This document shows, piece by piece, positions 56,271 through 64,000 of a DNA stretch of 64,000 nt (the stretch's first letter is position 1; each line of letters begins with the position of its first letter). Under the pieces are notes generated by a model. It saw only the letters and a program-made list of their open reading frames with translations, was not told where the DNA came from and did no database searches. The position numbers were made by a program, and so were the translations under genes. Origin of the DNA: Novosphingobium sp. RL4 (GTDB taxonomy: Bacteria; Pseudomonadota; Alphaproteobacteria; Sphingomonadales; Sphingomonadaceae); assembly GCF_035658495.1 (NCBI RefSeq), contig NZ_CP141944.1, positions 956,001 through 1,020,000 on the forward strand. The letters run 5' to 3'.

Positions 56271-58547
56271 ATGACCAGCGGAGCCGTAGAAGCAGCACGA
56301 AACATCCTCACCCGCCTCCATGAGGTCATGGCGTCGCGCAACCACGCGCAAGCCAAGCTGAATACCGTGGTGGAAGTGATCGGCGAATGCCTCAACAGCG
56401 AGGTCTGTTCGATCTATCTCCTGCGCGAGGGGATGCTGGAACTTTTCGCCACGCGCGGCCTGGCCCAGGAAGCCGTCCACGTTACCCGCATGGCCATAGG
56501 CGAAGGCCTTGTTGGCATGATCGGGGAACGGATCGAGACGCTCAACCTCGCCGAAGCCGCCACTCATCCGGACTTTTCCTATCGCCCGGAAACCGGGGAA
56601 GACCGTTTCCACTCCTTCGCAGGCGTGCCGATCGTGCGGCGCGAACGCGCCGTGGGCGTGCTCTGCGTCCAGCACGTAGAGCCGCGCCGCTACGAGGAAG
56701 TGGAGATCGAGGCGCTTCAGACCGTCGCCATGGTCCTGTCCGAAGTCATCACCAATGCCGACCTCATCGACGAGGTGGATGTTCATGCCCTCGGCTCCGC
56801 GCAGACGGGGCCGGAGCAATTGCGTGGGCTCACGCTGGTGAAAGGTCTTGCCTCGGGACAGGCCGTCTATCATCAGCCGCGCGTCAATATCGAGCATGTC
56901 GTTGCCGAGGATACCGAGGCGGAGCGGCAGCGCGTTATCCACGCCTTCGACAAGATGCGCGAACAGATCGACCGGATGGCTAGCCAGGCCGAATTCGGCA
57001 TGGGGGGCGAGCATGAGGAAGTGCTCGAAACCTACCGCATGTTCGCTTACGATGAAGGCTGGACCCGGCGGATCAACGAAGCCATCGATTCCGGCCTCAC
57101 CGCAGAAGCCGCGATCGAGCGCGTGCAGCAGCGCACCCGCATGCGCATGCGCCAGATCGACGATCCGCTGCTGGCGGACCGCATGCACGATCTGGAGGAT
57201 CTGGCGAACCGCCTGTTGCGGATCGTGTCCGGCCAGATGGGCACGGCTGCATCGATGGGCCTGCGGAACGACGCGATCCTGATCGCGCGCAATCTCGGCC
57301 CGGCCGAACTGCTCGAATACGACAAGCGCCGCCTCAAGGGCGTGATCCTGGAGGAAGGCTCGCTCACCAGCCATGTGGTGATCGTCGCGCGGGCCATGGG
57401 CATCCCGGTACTCGGCCGTGTGCGGGGCCTGCGCGGCGTGGTGAGGGAAGGCGACCAGCTCCTGCTCGATGCCGACCAGGCCAGCGCCATGGTGCGCCCT
57501 CCGGCCGGCGTGGTCGAGGCGTTCGAGGCCCGCTTCGCCAAGAGCCGGCAGCGCCAGGCGGCCTATGCCGCCCTGCGCGAAGTCCAGCCCACCACGCTGG
57601 ACGGCACGCGCATCCAGGTGATGATAAACGCGGGGCTGCGCGACGATATCGCCAATCTCGCCATGACCGGGGCCGACGGCATCGGCCTGTTCCGCACCGA
57701 GTTCCAGTTCTTGGTATCGGCCACGCTACCCTCTCGCGAACGCCAGACCCGCCTGTACCGCGATGTCATGGAAGCGGCGGGTGACAAGCCGGTGAAGTTC
57801 CGCACGGTCGACATCGGCGGTGACAAGACGCTGCCCTACCTGCGCCACGACGACGGCGAGGGGGAGGAGAACCCGGCGATGGGCTGGCGCGCGCTGCGCG
57901 TTGCCCTCGAACGCGAGGGATTGCTCAAGGTGCAGGCCCGCGCGCTGCTTGAGGCGGCTGCCGGTCGCACGCTTCATGTCATGTTCCCGCTGGTGGCCGA
58001 ACCCTGGGAATTCGACCAGGCCAAGGCCGTATTCGAAAAGCAGCTCGCCTACTTGCGCGGCCAGAAGAAGCTGCTGCCCGAGGCGATCCACTACGGCATC
58101 ATGCTGGAAGTGCCTGCGCTGGCCGAGCAACTCGATCTCTTGGCGCCGAAGATATCGTTCCTGTCGATCGGGACCAACGATCTCACGCAGTTCCTCTTCG
58201 CGGCCGACCGGTCGAACCCCAAGCTGGCCGAGCGCTATGACTGGCTGAGCCCGGCGATCCTGCGCTTCCTGCGGCGCGTTGTGCGCAGCCTTGAAGGGCA
58301 TGACGTGGAAATTGCGGTCTGCGGCGAAATGGGCGGGCGCCGGCTGGAAGCTCTCGCGCTGCTGGGGCTGGGAATCAGGCGCCTTTCGATCACGCCGGCC
58401 TCGGTCGGGCCCACCAAGGACCTCGTCGCGAAGGTCAATCTCGCGGAGATCAGCGCGGCGATGGAGCAATGGCTTGCCGCGCCGCCAGCGGACATGCGCG
58501 CGACGCTCACGGCCTGGGCTGTGGAGCGGGATATCCCGGTGGACTGA
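56271..58547 (+). CDS. ptsP: PtsP, phosphoenolpyruvate-protein phosphotransferase with GAF domain
   Basis: The 758-residue EI of the nitrogen PTS (EI-Ntr). An N-terminal GAF domain (residues about 10-165) is followed by the EI N-domain with the active His in GSLTSHVVIVARAMGIPVLG and the PEP-binding C-domain (IGLFRTEFQFL, TVDIGGDKTLPYL, MFPLVAEPWEFDQA, SIGTNDLTQFLFAADR, CGEMGG). It starts the Ntr phosphorelay to NPr and EIIA; neither partner is here. A 220-base gap upstream may carry its promoter. Confidence 0.95.
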   Translation: MTSGAVEAARNILTRLHEVMASRNHAQAKLNTVVEVIGECLNSEVCSIYLLREGMLELFATRGLAQEAVHVTRMAIGEGLVGMIGERIETLNLAEAATHPDFSYRPETGEDRFHSFAGVPIVRRERAVGVLCVQHVEPRRYEEVEIEALQTVAMVLSEVITNADLIDEVDVHALGSAQTGPEQLRGLTLVKGLASGQAVYHQPRVNIEHVVAEDTEAERQRVIHAFDKMREQIDRMASQAEFGMGGEHEEVLETYRMFAYDEGWTRRINEAIDSGLTAEAAIERVQQRTRMRMRQIDDPLLADRMHDLEDLANRLLRIVSGQMGTAASMGLRNDAILIARNLGPAELLEYDKRRLKGVILEEGSLTSHVVIVARAMGIPVLGRVRGLRGVVREGDQLLLDADQASAMVRPPAGVVEAFEARFAKSRQRQAAYAALREVQPTTLDGTRIQVMINAGLRDDIANLAMTGADGIGLFRTEFQFLVSATLPSRERQTRLYRDVMEAAGDKPVKFRTVDIGGDKTLPYLRHDDGEGEENPAMGWRALRVALEREGLLKVQARALLEAAAGRTLHVMFPLVAEPWEFDQAKAVFEKQLAYLRGQKKLLPEAIHYGIMLEVPALAEQLDLLAPKISFLSIGTNDLTQFLFAADRSNPKLAERYDWLSPAILRFLRRVVRSLEGHDVEIAVCGEMGGRRLEALALLGLGIRRLSITPASVGPTKDLVAKVNLAEISAAMEQWLAAPPADMRATLTAWAVERDIPVD

Positions 58548-58770
58548 ACGGAGCCGTGGATCGAACGGGGCAGCAGGCTGATCCCACGGGATTTTGCACC
58601 GTGGTGCGATTGACACGAAGGAGTCTTGCGGGAATGCTACTCGCCGTACACGGGGTCGCATCCACCGCAAAAAATTCGAACAATCGCCCGCGTCGTGATT
58701 GACTTTGGATTCTCGCGCGGTTTGGTAGATTCCGTTCATCATCAGATTTACCAGTCCCTTCGGGAGCGGA

Positions 58771-59703
58771 ATGGAACACGTTGAAAATCAGGGCCCGTCC
58801 GAAGGTTTGGCCAGTGTCTCGGCCGGCGGCTCGGCGTCCACCGTCGGTGCGACCTTGCGCAAGGCGCGCGAAGCCAAGGGCCTGAGCCTTCCTGACATCG
58901 CCGCGCAGACCCGCATCGCCGAGCGTCATCTTGCCGCGATCGAGGAAGATCGGCTGGGTGACCTTGCCGCACGGACTTATGCGGTGGGCTTCTCCCGCAC
59001 ATATGCCCGCGCGCTCGGGCTCGATGACAAGGCCATTGCGGAGCAGGTGCGCCGGCAGCTTGATGCTGAAGGACACAGTCGCGAACCGGTCATGGTTCCG
59101 CATTTCGAGCCGGGCGATCCCGCGCGCGTGCCTTCGGTGCGCCTCGCCTGGGTGGCCGCCGCCGGGGCGCTGGTGGTCATCGTGCTGCTGCTGGTGTTCT
59201 GGAGCAGCTATCTCGCGCCTGAAGGCAAGTTGCCCGACCTGATCTCCGATGCGCCCAAGCCTGCTCCGAGCGCAGTCGTGGCCGCGAAGCCCGCTGCGCC
59301 TGCGGTGCAGCCCACCAACGGTCCGGTGGTGCTAGCTGCCACGGTCGAGGGCGTCTGGCTGCGTGTCACCGATGCCAAGGGCAAGCTGGTGGAGAAGGTG
59401 CTGAAGCAGGGTGAAACCTGGACCGTGCCCGAGGGCGCGCAGGCTCCGCAGCTTCGTACCGGCCGTCCCGATGGGCTGGCGATCACGGTCGGCGGAAAGG
59501 CCATTCCGGCGCTCGCGGCCAAGCCGATGACGATGTCGGGTGTTTCGCTGGTTCCTGCCGACCTGCTGGCGCGTGGACAGGCCGGGGCGCCGGCAGGCGC
59601 AACCGGAATCGCCGCTCCAACGGCTGCGGTTCCCACTGCCGGGCCTACTGTCGGGCCGAATGCGGGACAGACTGCCGCGCCGCTTTCCACGACTTCCCAA
59701 TAG
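58771..59703 (+). CDS. rodZ: RodZ-like helix-turn-helix membrane protein
   Basis: A 310-residue bitopic protein. The N-terminal cytosolic HTH (LRKAREAKGLSLPDIAAQTRI...LAAIEEDRLGDLAARTYAVGFSRTYARALGL) is the RodZ/DUF4115 type. A single membrane helix (LAWVAAAGALVVIVLLLVFW) follows and then a periplasmic domain (VVLAATVEGVWLRVTDAKGKLV). RodZ links MreB to the membrane for rod shape. A possible -10 box TAGATT is at 58726-58731. The C-terminal 50 residues are Ala/Pro/Thr-rich. Confidence 0.88.
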   Translation: MEHVENQGPSEGLASVSAGGSASTVGATLRKAREAKGLSLPDIAAQTRIAERHLAAIEEDRLGDLAARTYAVGFSRTYARALGLDDKAIAEQVRRQLDAEGHSREPVMVPHFEPGDPARVPSVRLAWVAAAGALVVIVLLLVFWSSYLAPEGKLPDLISDAPKPAPSAVVAAKPAAPAVQPTNGPVVLAATVEGVWLRVTDAKGKLVEKVLKQGETWTVPEGAQAPQLRTGRPDGLAITVGGKAIPALAAKPMTMSGVSLVPADLLARGQAGAPAGATGIAAPTAAVPTAGPTVGPNAGQTAAPLSTTSQ

Positions 59704-59843
59704 GCCCGCCTCGACAAGGGGGCGGGGCTTGCGGCACATCGGTCGCAAGACAATTCTGGTTAACGAGCGGTTCTGTCGCGCCCCTGCATGGCGTGACGGA
59801 ACGCGATGGGCGCGGGGCGCCCCGATACGGAGTAGACCTGGCG

Positions 59844-60791
59844 ATGAATCGTTCCCTTGTGGCAATCCGCTCGATGCGCCTGGCCGCGACGAGTGCCGTT
59901 GCTTTGGCGCTGGTCGGCATGAGCCTGCCGGCCCAGGCCCAGGAATCCACGGATTCCCGCCTCAAGAAGGTGGAGTCCGAGGTTCGCGCACTTCAGCGCA
60001 AGGTGTTCCCGGGCGGAGACGGCAAGTTCTTCCAGCCTGAAATCACGCCCGGCACGCCGGTGCCTGCCCCGGCACCGGGCCAGCCCGCGACCACGCCGGT
60101 CAGCGATATTCTTCTGCGCATGGATTCGATCGAGGCGCAGATCCGCGGTCTGACCTCGCAGGTCGAACAGAACACCAACCGCATCAACCAGATTGAGGCG
60201 CGCCTTGCCGCAGGTGTGCCGGCTCCGGCGCCTCTGTCGGGGGGCCCTGCCGCGCAGTCCAATCTCAATGCGATGAGCGGCGGGGCCAGCCCCGCGCCGA
60301 CTTCGACGACTCCTGCCGCGCAGCCCTCCACGCCGCGTCCGGCGGCACCGTCGAACTCGCGGATCGAGGCGGTGAAGGCTATCGTGAAGCCGCAGTCCGC
60401 CGATCCGGGCGATGACGAGTACAGCTACGGCTTCCGTCTCTGGGAAGCGAAGTTCTATCCCGAAGCACAGCAGCAGCTGAAGCTCTACCTTGAAAAGTAC
60501 CCGCGTCATGCCCGCGCGAGCTGGGGCCGCAACCTGCTGGGCCGTGCCTATCTCGATGACGGCAACCCTCTGGAGGCCGCCAAGTGGTTCGTCCAGAACT
60601 ACCAGACCGACAAGCGGGGCGATCGTGCGCCTGACAGCCTGCTCTATCTCGCCGTGTCGATGAAGCAGCTCAAGGACAACAAGCGGGCCTGCATCGCTCT
60701 CGCCGAGTTCAGCGAGACTTACGCCAGCGAGGCCGCCGGTCGCCTGAAGGGCACGTACGATTCCACGCGCAATGGACTTGGCTGCGCCTGA
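59844..60791 (+). CDS. cpoB: CpoB/YbgF, Tol-Pal-associated TPR protein
   Basis: A 315-residue periplasmic protein. A signal peptide ends AQAQ at about residue 33; a coiled-coil region follows (RLKKVESEVRALQRK, MDSIEAQIRGLTSQVEQNTNRINQI), then a long Pro/Ala-rich linker, and C-terminal TPR repeats (YSYGFRLWEAKFYPEAQQQLKLYLEKYP, GRNLLGRAYLDDGNPLEAAKWFVQNY). CpoB joins cell-wall synthesis with outer-membrane constriction in division. The start at 59844 is preferred to the frame start at 59793. The other tol genes are not in the window; tilS overlaps its end by 20 bases. Confidence 0.9.
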   Translation: MNRSLVAIRSMRLAATSAVALALVGMSLPAQAQESTDSRLKKVESEVRALQRKVFPGGDGKFFQPEITPGTPVPAPAPGQPATTPVSDILLRMDSIEAQIRGLTSQVEQNTNRINQIEARLAAGVPAPAPLSGGPAAQSNLNAMSGGASPAPTSTTPAAQPSTPRPAAPSNSRIEAVKAIVKPQSADPGDDEYSYGFRLWEAKFYPEAQQQLKLYLEKYPRHARASWGRNLLGRAYLDDGNPLEAAKWFVQNYQTDKRGDRAPDSLLYLAVSMKQLKDNKRACIALAEFSETYASEAAGRLKGTYDSTRNGLGCA

Positions 60792-61791
60792 CCCGATGCT
60801 GATGCCGACGCCCGAAGCCGTTGCACGGTTTCGGGCGGGGCTGGCTGCGATCTGGGGCGAAGCGATCGATGAGCCGCGGGCGCGGCTTGCGGTTGCGGTT
60901 TCCGGCGGGCCGGACAGTACGGCCTTGCTGCTGCTGGCGCAGGCCGCCTTGCCCGGCCGGATCGAGGCCGCAACCGTCGACCATCAGCTTCGCGCTGCGA
61001 GCGCGGCGGAAGCTGCGGCGGTCGCAGCGCTCTGCGCCCGGCTCGGCGTGGCTCATGCAACGTTGCAGGTTGAGGTTTCGCCCGGCAACGTACAGGCCGA
61101 GGCCCGCGCCGCCCGCTATGCGGCCATGGCGGAATGGATCGCGGAGCGCGGTCTCGCCGCGCTCACGACCGCGCATCATGCCGACGATCAGGCCGAGACC
61201 CTGCTTATGCGCCTCAACCGGGCGAGCGGGGTCAGCGGCCTTGCCGGAACGCGCGGGCGGGGGCAGGTGCCGGGAACCGCCATTCCCCTGCTGCGCCCGG
61301 TACTGGGCTGGCGGCGGGAGGAACTGGCCGAGGTGGTAGCGGCCGCGGGCGTCGTTCCGGCGGAAGACCCCAGCAATGCCAACGACCGGTTCGACCGCGT
61401 GCGCATCCGCAAGGCGCTTGCTTCGGCCGACTGGCTGGACGTTGCCGCCATTGCCCAGAGCGCGGAACATCTTGCCGAGGCCGATGCTGCGCTGGATTGG
61501 ATGGCGGCACTGGAATGGCGGTCCTGCATCACCCGAGAGCCCATGGGACTGCGCTACCGCCCGCAGGCGCCGCGCGCGGTGGTCCTGCGCGTGCTGGCGC
61601 GCTGCGTGGTCGAACTTGGCGGCGAGGAGCCGCGCGGAAGCGCGGTGGCGCGCTTGCTGGCAAGCTTGCAGGAAGGGCGGCCCGCCTCGATCGGAGAACT
61701 GGTCGTGCGGCCCAATGCCGGCGGCTGGAGTTTTGCGAAGGCGCCCGTTCGGGCAGCGAAGAGAACCCGGCCGGTGAAGAGCGAGGGTTAG
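60772..61791 (+). CDS. tilS: tRNA(Ile)-lysidine synthetase TilS
   Basis: Converts C34 of the CAU-anticodon tRNA-Ile to lysidine so that it reads AUA. The 339-residue protein has the P-loop AVSGGPDSTALLLLAQ, TVDHQLRAASAAEA, TTAHHADDQAETLLMRL and GLAGTRGRGQ. It begins inside the end of cpoB, the arrangement common in alphaproteobacteria, so the pair is probably co-expressed. Later in-frame ATGs at 60796 and 60802 are possible starts. The C-terminal domain is short compared with E. coli TilS (432 residues). Confidence 0.93.
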   Translation: MDLAAPDPMLMPTPEAVARFRAGLAAIWGEAIDEPRARLAVAVSGGPDSTALLLLAQAALPGRIEAATVDHQLRAASAAEAAAVAALCARLGVAHATLQVEVSPGNVQAEARAARYAAMAEWIAERGLAALTTAHHADDQAETLLMRLNRASGVSGLAGTRGRGQVPGTAIPLLRPVLGWRREELAEVVAAAGVVPAEDPSNANDRFDRVRIRKALASADWLDVAAIAQSAEHLAEADAALDWMAALEWRSCITREPMGLRYRPQAPRAVVLRVLARCVVELGGEEPRGSAVARLLASLQEGRPASIGELVVRPNAGGWSFAKAPVRAAKRTRPVKSEG

Positions 61792-61829
61792 GTTTCCGGT
61801 CAGCGAGTGCCGGTGACGCGAAGGATGCC

Positions 61830-62471
61830 TTAGCCGCCGACCAGGTTGTCTCCAAGCCCGACCTGCTTTCCACGGGTGATGTAGACCTTGTCGCCGATCT
61901 TCGTCGTCGCGAAAAGCTTGGCGGCGAAATCCTCGGGCATTCCCACGCAGCCATGGCTGGCATAGCCCAGTTCGACCTTGGAGCCGTGAAGGGTGATGCC
62001 GTCGTCGGTCAGGCGCTGCATGTAAGGCATCGGCGCGCCGGTGTAGATGTTGGAGACGTGGTCCTTGTCCTTCTGGGTGATCGGGAACACGCCGAGCGGG
62101 GTGGGCTTGTCCTCCGTGCCGAGCAGGACCGCGGTTGTGCCGATCTCGTAGCCGCCTCGGAAAACCGAGAGGACGCGTGCTTCGAGATCGACGGTGACGA
62201 CGATGGGCCCGGCGGGAACTTTCGCCTCGTCCCAGTGCCATTCGCCATACTTGATCGGCCCTTCGATCGGCAGGATGTGCTTTATGACGAAGGGTTCGTC
62301 CCTGGCGGCAGGCGATGGGGACGGTACCGGTGGCGGAGTTACCGGTGCGGGCCGGGCAACGACAGGGGCAGGCGTGTGGTCACGGGCTGTCTGGCGCGAG
62401 GTGATGATGAACACGCCCACGATCACGGCGATGGCCAGCAGGCCCGAGGTGAGCAGAAGGCGGGGTGTCAC
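61830..62471 (-). CDS. L,D-transpeptidase (YkuD domain)
   Basis: A 213-residue envelope enzyme. An N-terminal signal-anchor (LLLTSGLLAIAVIVGVFIITS) is followed by a Pro-rich linker and the YkuD domain: IVVTVDLEARVLSVFRGGYEIG and the catalytic HGSKVELGYASHGCVGMP, with the SHGC cysteine nucleophile. It would make 3-3 peptidoglycan cross-links or attach proteins to it. It is the second peptidoglycan transpeptidase-like gene in the window, after the one at 33.6 kb. Confidence 0.9.
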   Translation of the reverse strand: MTPRLLLTSGLLAIAVIVGVFIITSRQTARDHTPAPVVARPAPVTPPPVPSPSPAARDEPFVIKHILPIEGPIKYGEWHWDEAKVPAGPIVVTVDLEARVLSVFRGGYEIGTTAVLLGTEDKPTPLGVFPITQKDKDHVSNIYTGAPMPYMQRLTDDGITLHGSKVELGYASHGCVGMPEDFAAKLFATTKIGDKVYITRGKQVGLGDNLVGG

Positions 62472-62605
62472 CTGGCGGGAAATCCTGTGGTTGAGGCGCT
62501 TGTCACGTCGTTATCATCGCGCAGGAGGTGGGCGAGCGCCAGTGCGGCTTCAGCGGTGTCCCGCAAGGGGACTTGGCCGGGCTGAAAGTTAACGCGGGGA
62601 AGGCG

Positions 62606-63286
62606 TCATTCCGGGCCGGGCGCGGCGATCCCGGAGCGGAGGATCGAATTCGCCAGATCGGCCAGTTCCTCCGGCGTACCGTCGTTTGACCATACGGCAT
62701 AGCGCAGACCGAGAAACACATTCATGCCCATGATCGCCCAGGCATGGGCTTCCCCAAGACCTTCGCGCAATTCCCCCTTGCTTGCACCGTCGGCGAGTCG
62801 TTCGCGGATGCGGCGGGCGGTCGATTCGTAGTGGATGCGGAAACTGGCGGGATCGACGAATTCGCTCTCGTCGATGATCCGGTAGATTTCCTTGTGTTCG
62901 CGGGCAAAGCGCAGGAACGCGGTCAACGCCGCCTTTTCCGCTTCCAGCGCAGGCATCGGCTCGGCAAGCGCTTCGCGCGCGGCCTGCCGGACCTTGCTGC
63001 TGAGGTCGTCCACCAGCGCGCGGAAGATTTCATCCTTTGAATCGAAGTACGTATAGAAACTGCCGAGCGCCGTGCCCGCCCGTTTGGTGATCCCGGTTAT
63101 CGAGGCTTCGTGAAAGCCGCGTTCGCCGAACTCCACGGCGGCCGCATCCAGCAGCTTGCGCAAGGTTCGCCGGCCCCGTTCGGTACGCGGCACTTTGGCC
63201 GAGATCGCCGGTTCGCGCCCCGCATCCTGCCGGCGGGATTCTTCCCTGGGTTCGGGCAGAGGGGGCTGGGTGTCATCTGTGATCAC
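62606..63286 (-). CDS. TetR-family regulator
   Basis: A repressor of about 226 residues. The helix-turn-helix is FGERGFHEASITGITKRAGTALGSFYTYFDSKDEIFRAL. The C-terminal domain includes FVDPASFRIHYESTARRIRERL. The start is not certain: GTG at 63284-63286 is my choice; the ORF runs to 63424 and would overlap the divergent TonB-receptor start. Control of that receptor is likely from the arrangement and a palindrome between them. Confidence 0.85.
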   Translation of the reverse strand: MITDDTQPPLPEPREESRRQDAGREPAISAKVPRTERGRRTLRKLLDAAAVEFGERGFHEASITGITKRAGTALGSFYTYFDSKDEIFRALVDDLSSKVRQAAREALAEPMPALEAEKAALTAFLRFAREHKEIYRIIDESEFVDPASFRIHYESTARRIRERLADGASKGELREGLGEAHAWAIMGMNVFLGLRYAVWSNDGTPEELADLANSILRSGIAAPGPE

Positions 63287-63331
63287 AAGAGCACAGCTAG
63301 ACCCAGATCGGCAGCTTGGCAAACCTTCAAT

Positions 63332-63349
63332 GTTGAAACACGGTTCAAC
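63332..63349. promoter_or_regulatory. candidate TetR operator in the divergent spacer
   Basis: Half-sites GTTGAA (63332-63337) and TTCAAC (63344-63349) face each other around a six-base centre, an 18-base site of the kind TetR proteins bind. A further TTTCAA lies just to the right. It falls 50 bases upstream of the receptor ATG. Confidence 0.45.
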
Positions 63350-63398
63350 TTTCAATATCAGGGGCGGACAACAACAAGGTTCATTGGGAGTAACGGGG

Positions 63399-64000
63399 AT
63401 GCAGCAGGTGCGATTCCGCAGCATGGGTTCGAGTTGTCTGGCGCTGGCCGCCGCGATCGGCGTTGCCGTTCCCGCCCTGGCTCAGGAGCAGGGGCGTCAG
63501 TCGGCCGAGGCATCCCGTTCCGGCGAGGAAGTGAGCGTGGGCGAGATCGTCGTCACCACGCGCCGCCGTGAGGAGCGCCTCGTCGATGTGCCGATCGCCG
63601 TGACCAGCTTCAGCGGGGAGCAGCTTGCGAAGTCCGGCGCGATCGACATCACCGACATTGCCCAGTCCACCCCGAACGTGACACTGGAAGTTTCGCGCGG
63701 CACCAATTCCACGCTTTCCGCCTTCATTCGCGGCATCGGCCAGCAGGACCCCGTCTCGGGCTTCGAGCAGGGCGTGGGCATCTATCTCGACGACGTATAC
63801 CTGAACCGCCCCCAGGCCGCCGTGCTCGACATCTACGATGTGGAACGGATCGAGGTGCTGCGCGGACCGCAGGGCACGCTTTACGGCCGCAACACCATCG
63901 GCGGCGCGGTGAAGTATGTGACGAAGTCGCTCCCGGACCGGTTCTCGCTCAAGCTTCGCGGCACTTACGGAACGTATGACCAGGCGGACGGCGTGCTGAC
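63399..64000 (+). CDS. TonB-dependent receptor, 5' part
   Basis: The first 200 residues of an outer-membrane receptor, cut by the window end. A signal peptide ends with PALAQ (about residue 28); a TonB box-like EIVVTTRRREERLVDVPIAV follows; the plug has SAFIRGIGQQDPVSGFEQGVGI, YLDDVYLNRPQAAVLDIYDV and ERIEVLRGPQGTLYGRNTIGG. This pattern is that of the large sphingomonad receptors used for aromatic and sugar compounds. GGGAG precedes the ATG by about ten bases. The cargo is unknown. Confidence 0.93.
   Translation, partial: MQQVRFRSMGSSCLALAAAIGVAVPALAQEQGRQSAEASRSGEEVSVGEIVVTTRRREERLVDVPIAVTSFSGEQLAKSGAIDITDIAQSTPNVTLEVSRGTNSTLSAFIRGIGQQDPVSGFEQGVGIYLDDVYLNRPQAAVLDIYDVERIEVLRGPQGTLYGRNTIGGAVKYVTKSLPDRFSLKLRGTYGTYDQADGVL

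Noticed and set aside
62503-62721. 72-codon minus-strand frame next to the TetR gene
   Set aside because: It overlaps the TetR coding region in another frame and has no ribosome site or motif.

Overview
The window looks like a chromosomal core segment of a high-GC alphaproteobacterium, most likely a sphingomonad (Novosphingobium/Sphingomonas type). The reasons are the dense GC-rich coding, the class I PHA synthase followed by a Lys/Ala/Pro-rich phasin, the DUF1465 (RcdA-type) protein, two outer-membrane TonB receptors, a bifunctional RelA/SpoT enzyme, and the gene pairs lptF-lptG and cpoB-tilS. No insertion sequence, prophage, CRISPR array or rRNA is visible. The genus is an inference from gene content; no search was run.

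1-13.6 kb: a gene tail cut by the window edge, a short-chain dehydrogenase, a compact pyrimidine-utilisation cluster on the minus strand in the order rutB-rutC-rutD-rutA, a PilZ-domain gene that is frameshifted in this sequence, relA/spoT, a cyclophilin-DUF1905 pair, tRNA-Ser(GGA), tRNA-Cys(GCA), an RNB-domain ribonuclease, a MobA-like protein, a winged-helix regulator and a class I aminotransferase. 13.6-17.8 kb: phaC, a candidate PhaR operator, a phasin with a histone-H1-like N-terminal half, and clpS. A PhaZ depolymerase lies 17 kb away at 34.4-35.7 kb, so polymer synthesis, granule coating and mobilisation genes are all present.

17.8-34.3 kb: lptF-lptG for lipopolysaccharide transport, a desaturase, lipB with a small lipoprotein, membrane proteins, a methyltransferase, an orphan [2Fe-2S] subunit coupled to an ArsC-like protein, an FAH-TonB receptor-metallophosphoesterase operon, YqgE, and a TetR-XdhC-MocA operon for molybdenum hydroxylase maturation. 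34.3-46.9 kb: phaZ, an ABC exporter, an M13 peptidase, uppP, ppk2, rpmG, a LolA-like protein, a 6S RNA gene that no ORF call would show, exonuclease III, ribA, small proteins and a beta-helix protein.

46.9-64 kb: an SPFH / ribbon-helix-helix / small membrane protein operon behind a perfect palindrome, three small DUF465 proteins, a TerC protein, a pseudouridine synthase, nadA, glpK, an RcdA-like protein, ptsP, rodZ, cpoB, tilS, an L,D-transpeptidase, and a divergent TetR / TonB-receptor pair whose receptor runs off the end.

Most of the window is ordinary housekeeping. The items most worth a second look are the 6S RNA, the two-start phasin with its PhaR site, the palindrome-controlled SPFH operon, the PilZ frameshift, the reduced rut cluster and the probable CTG start of ribA.
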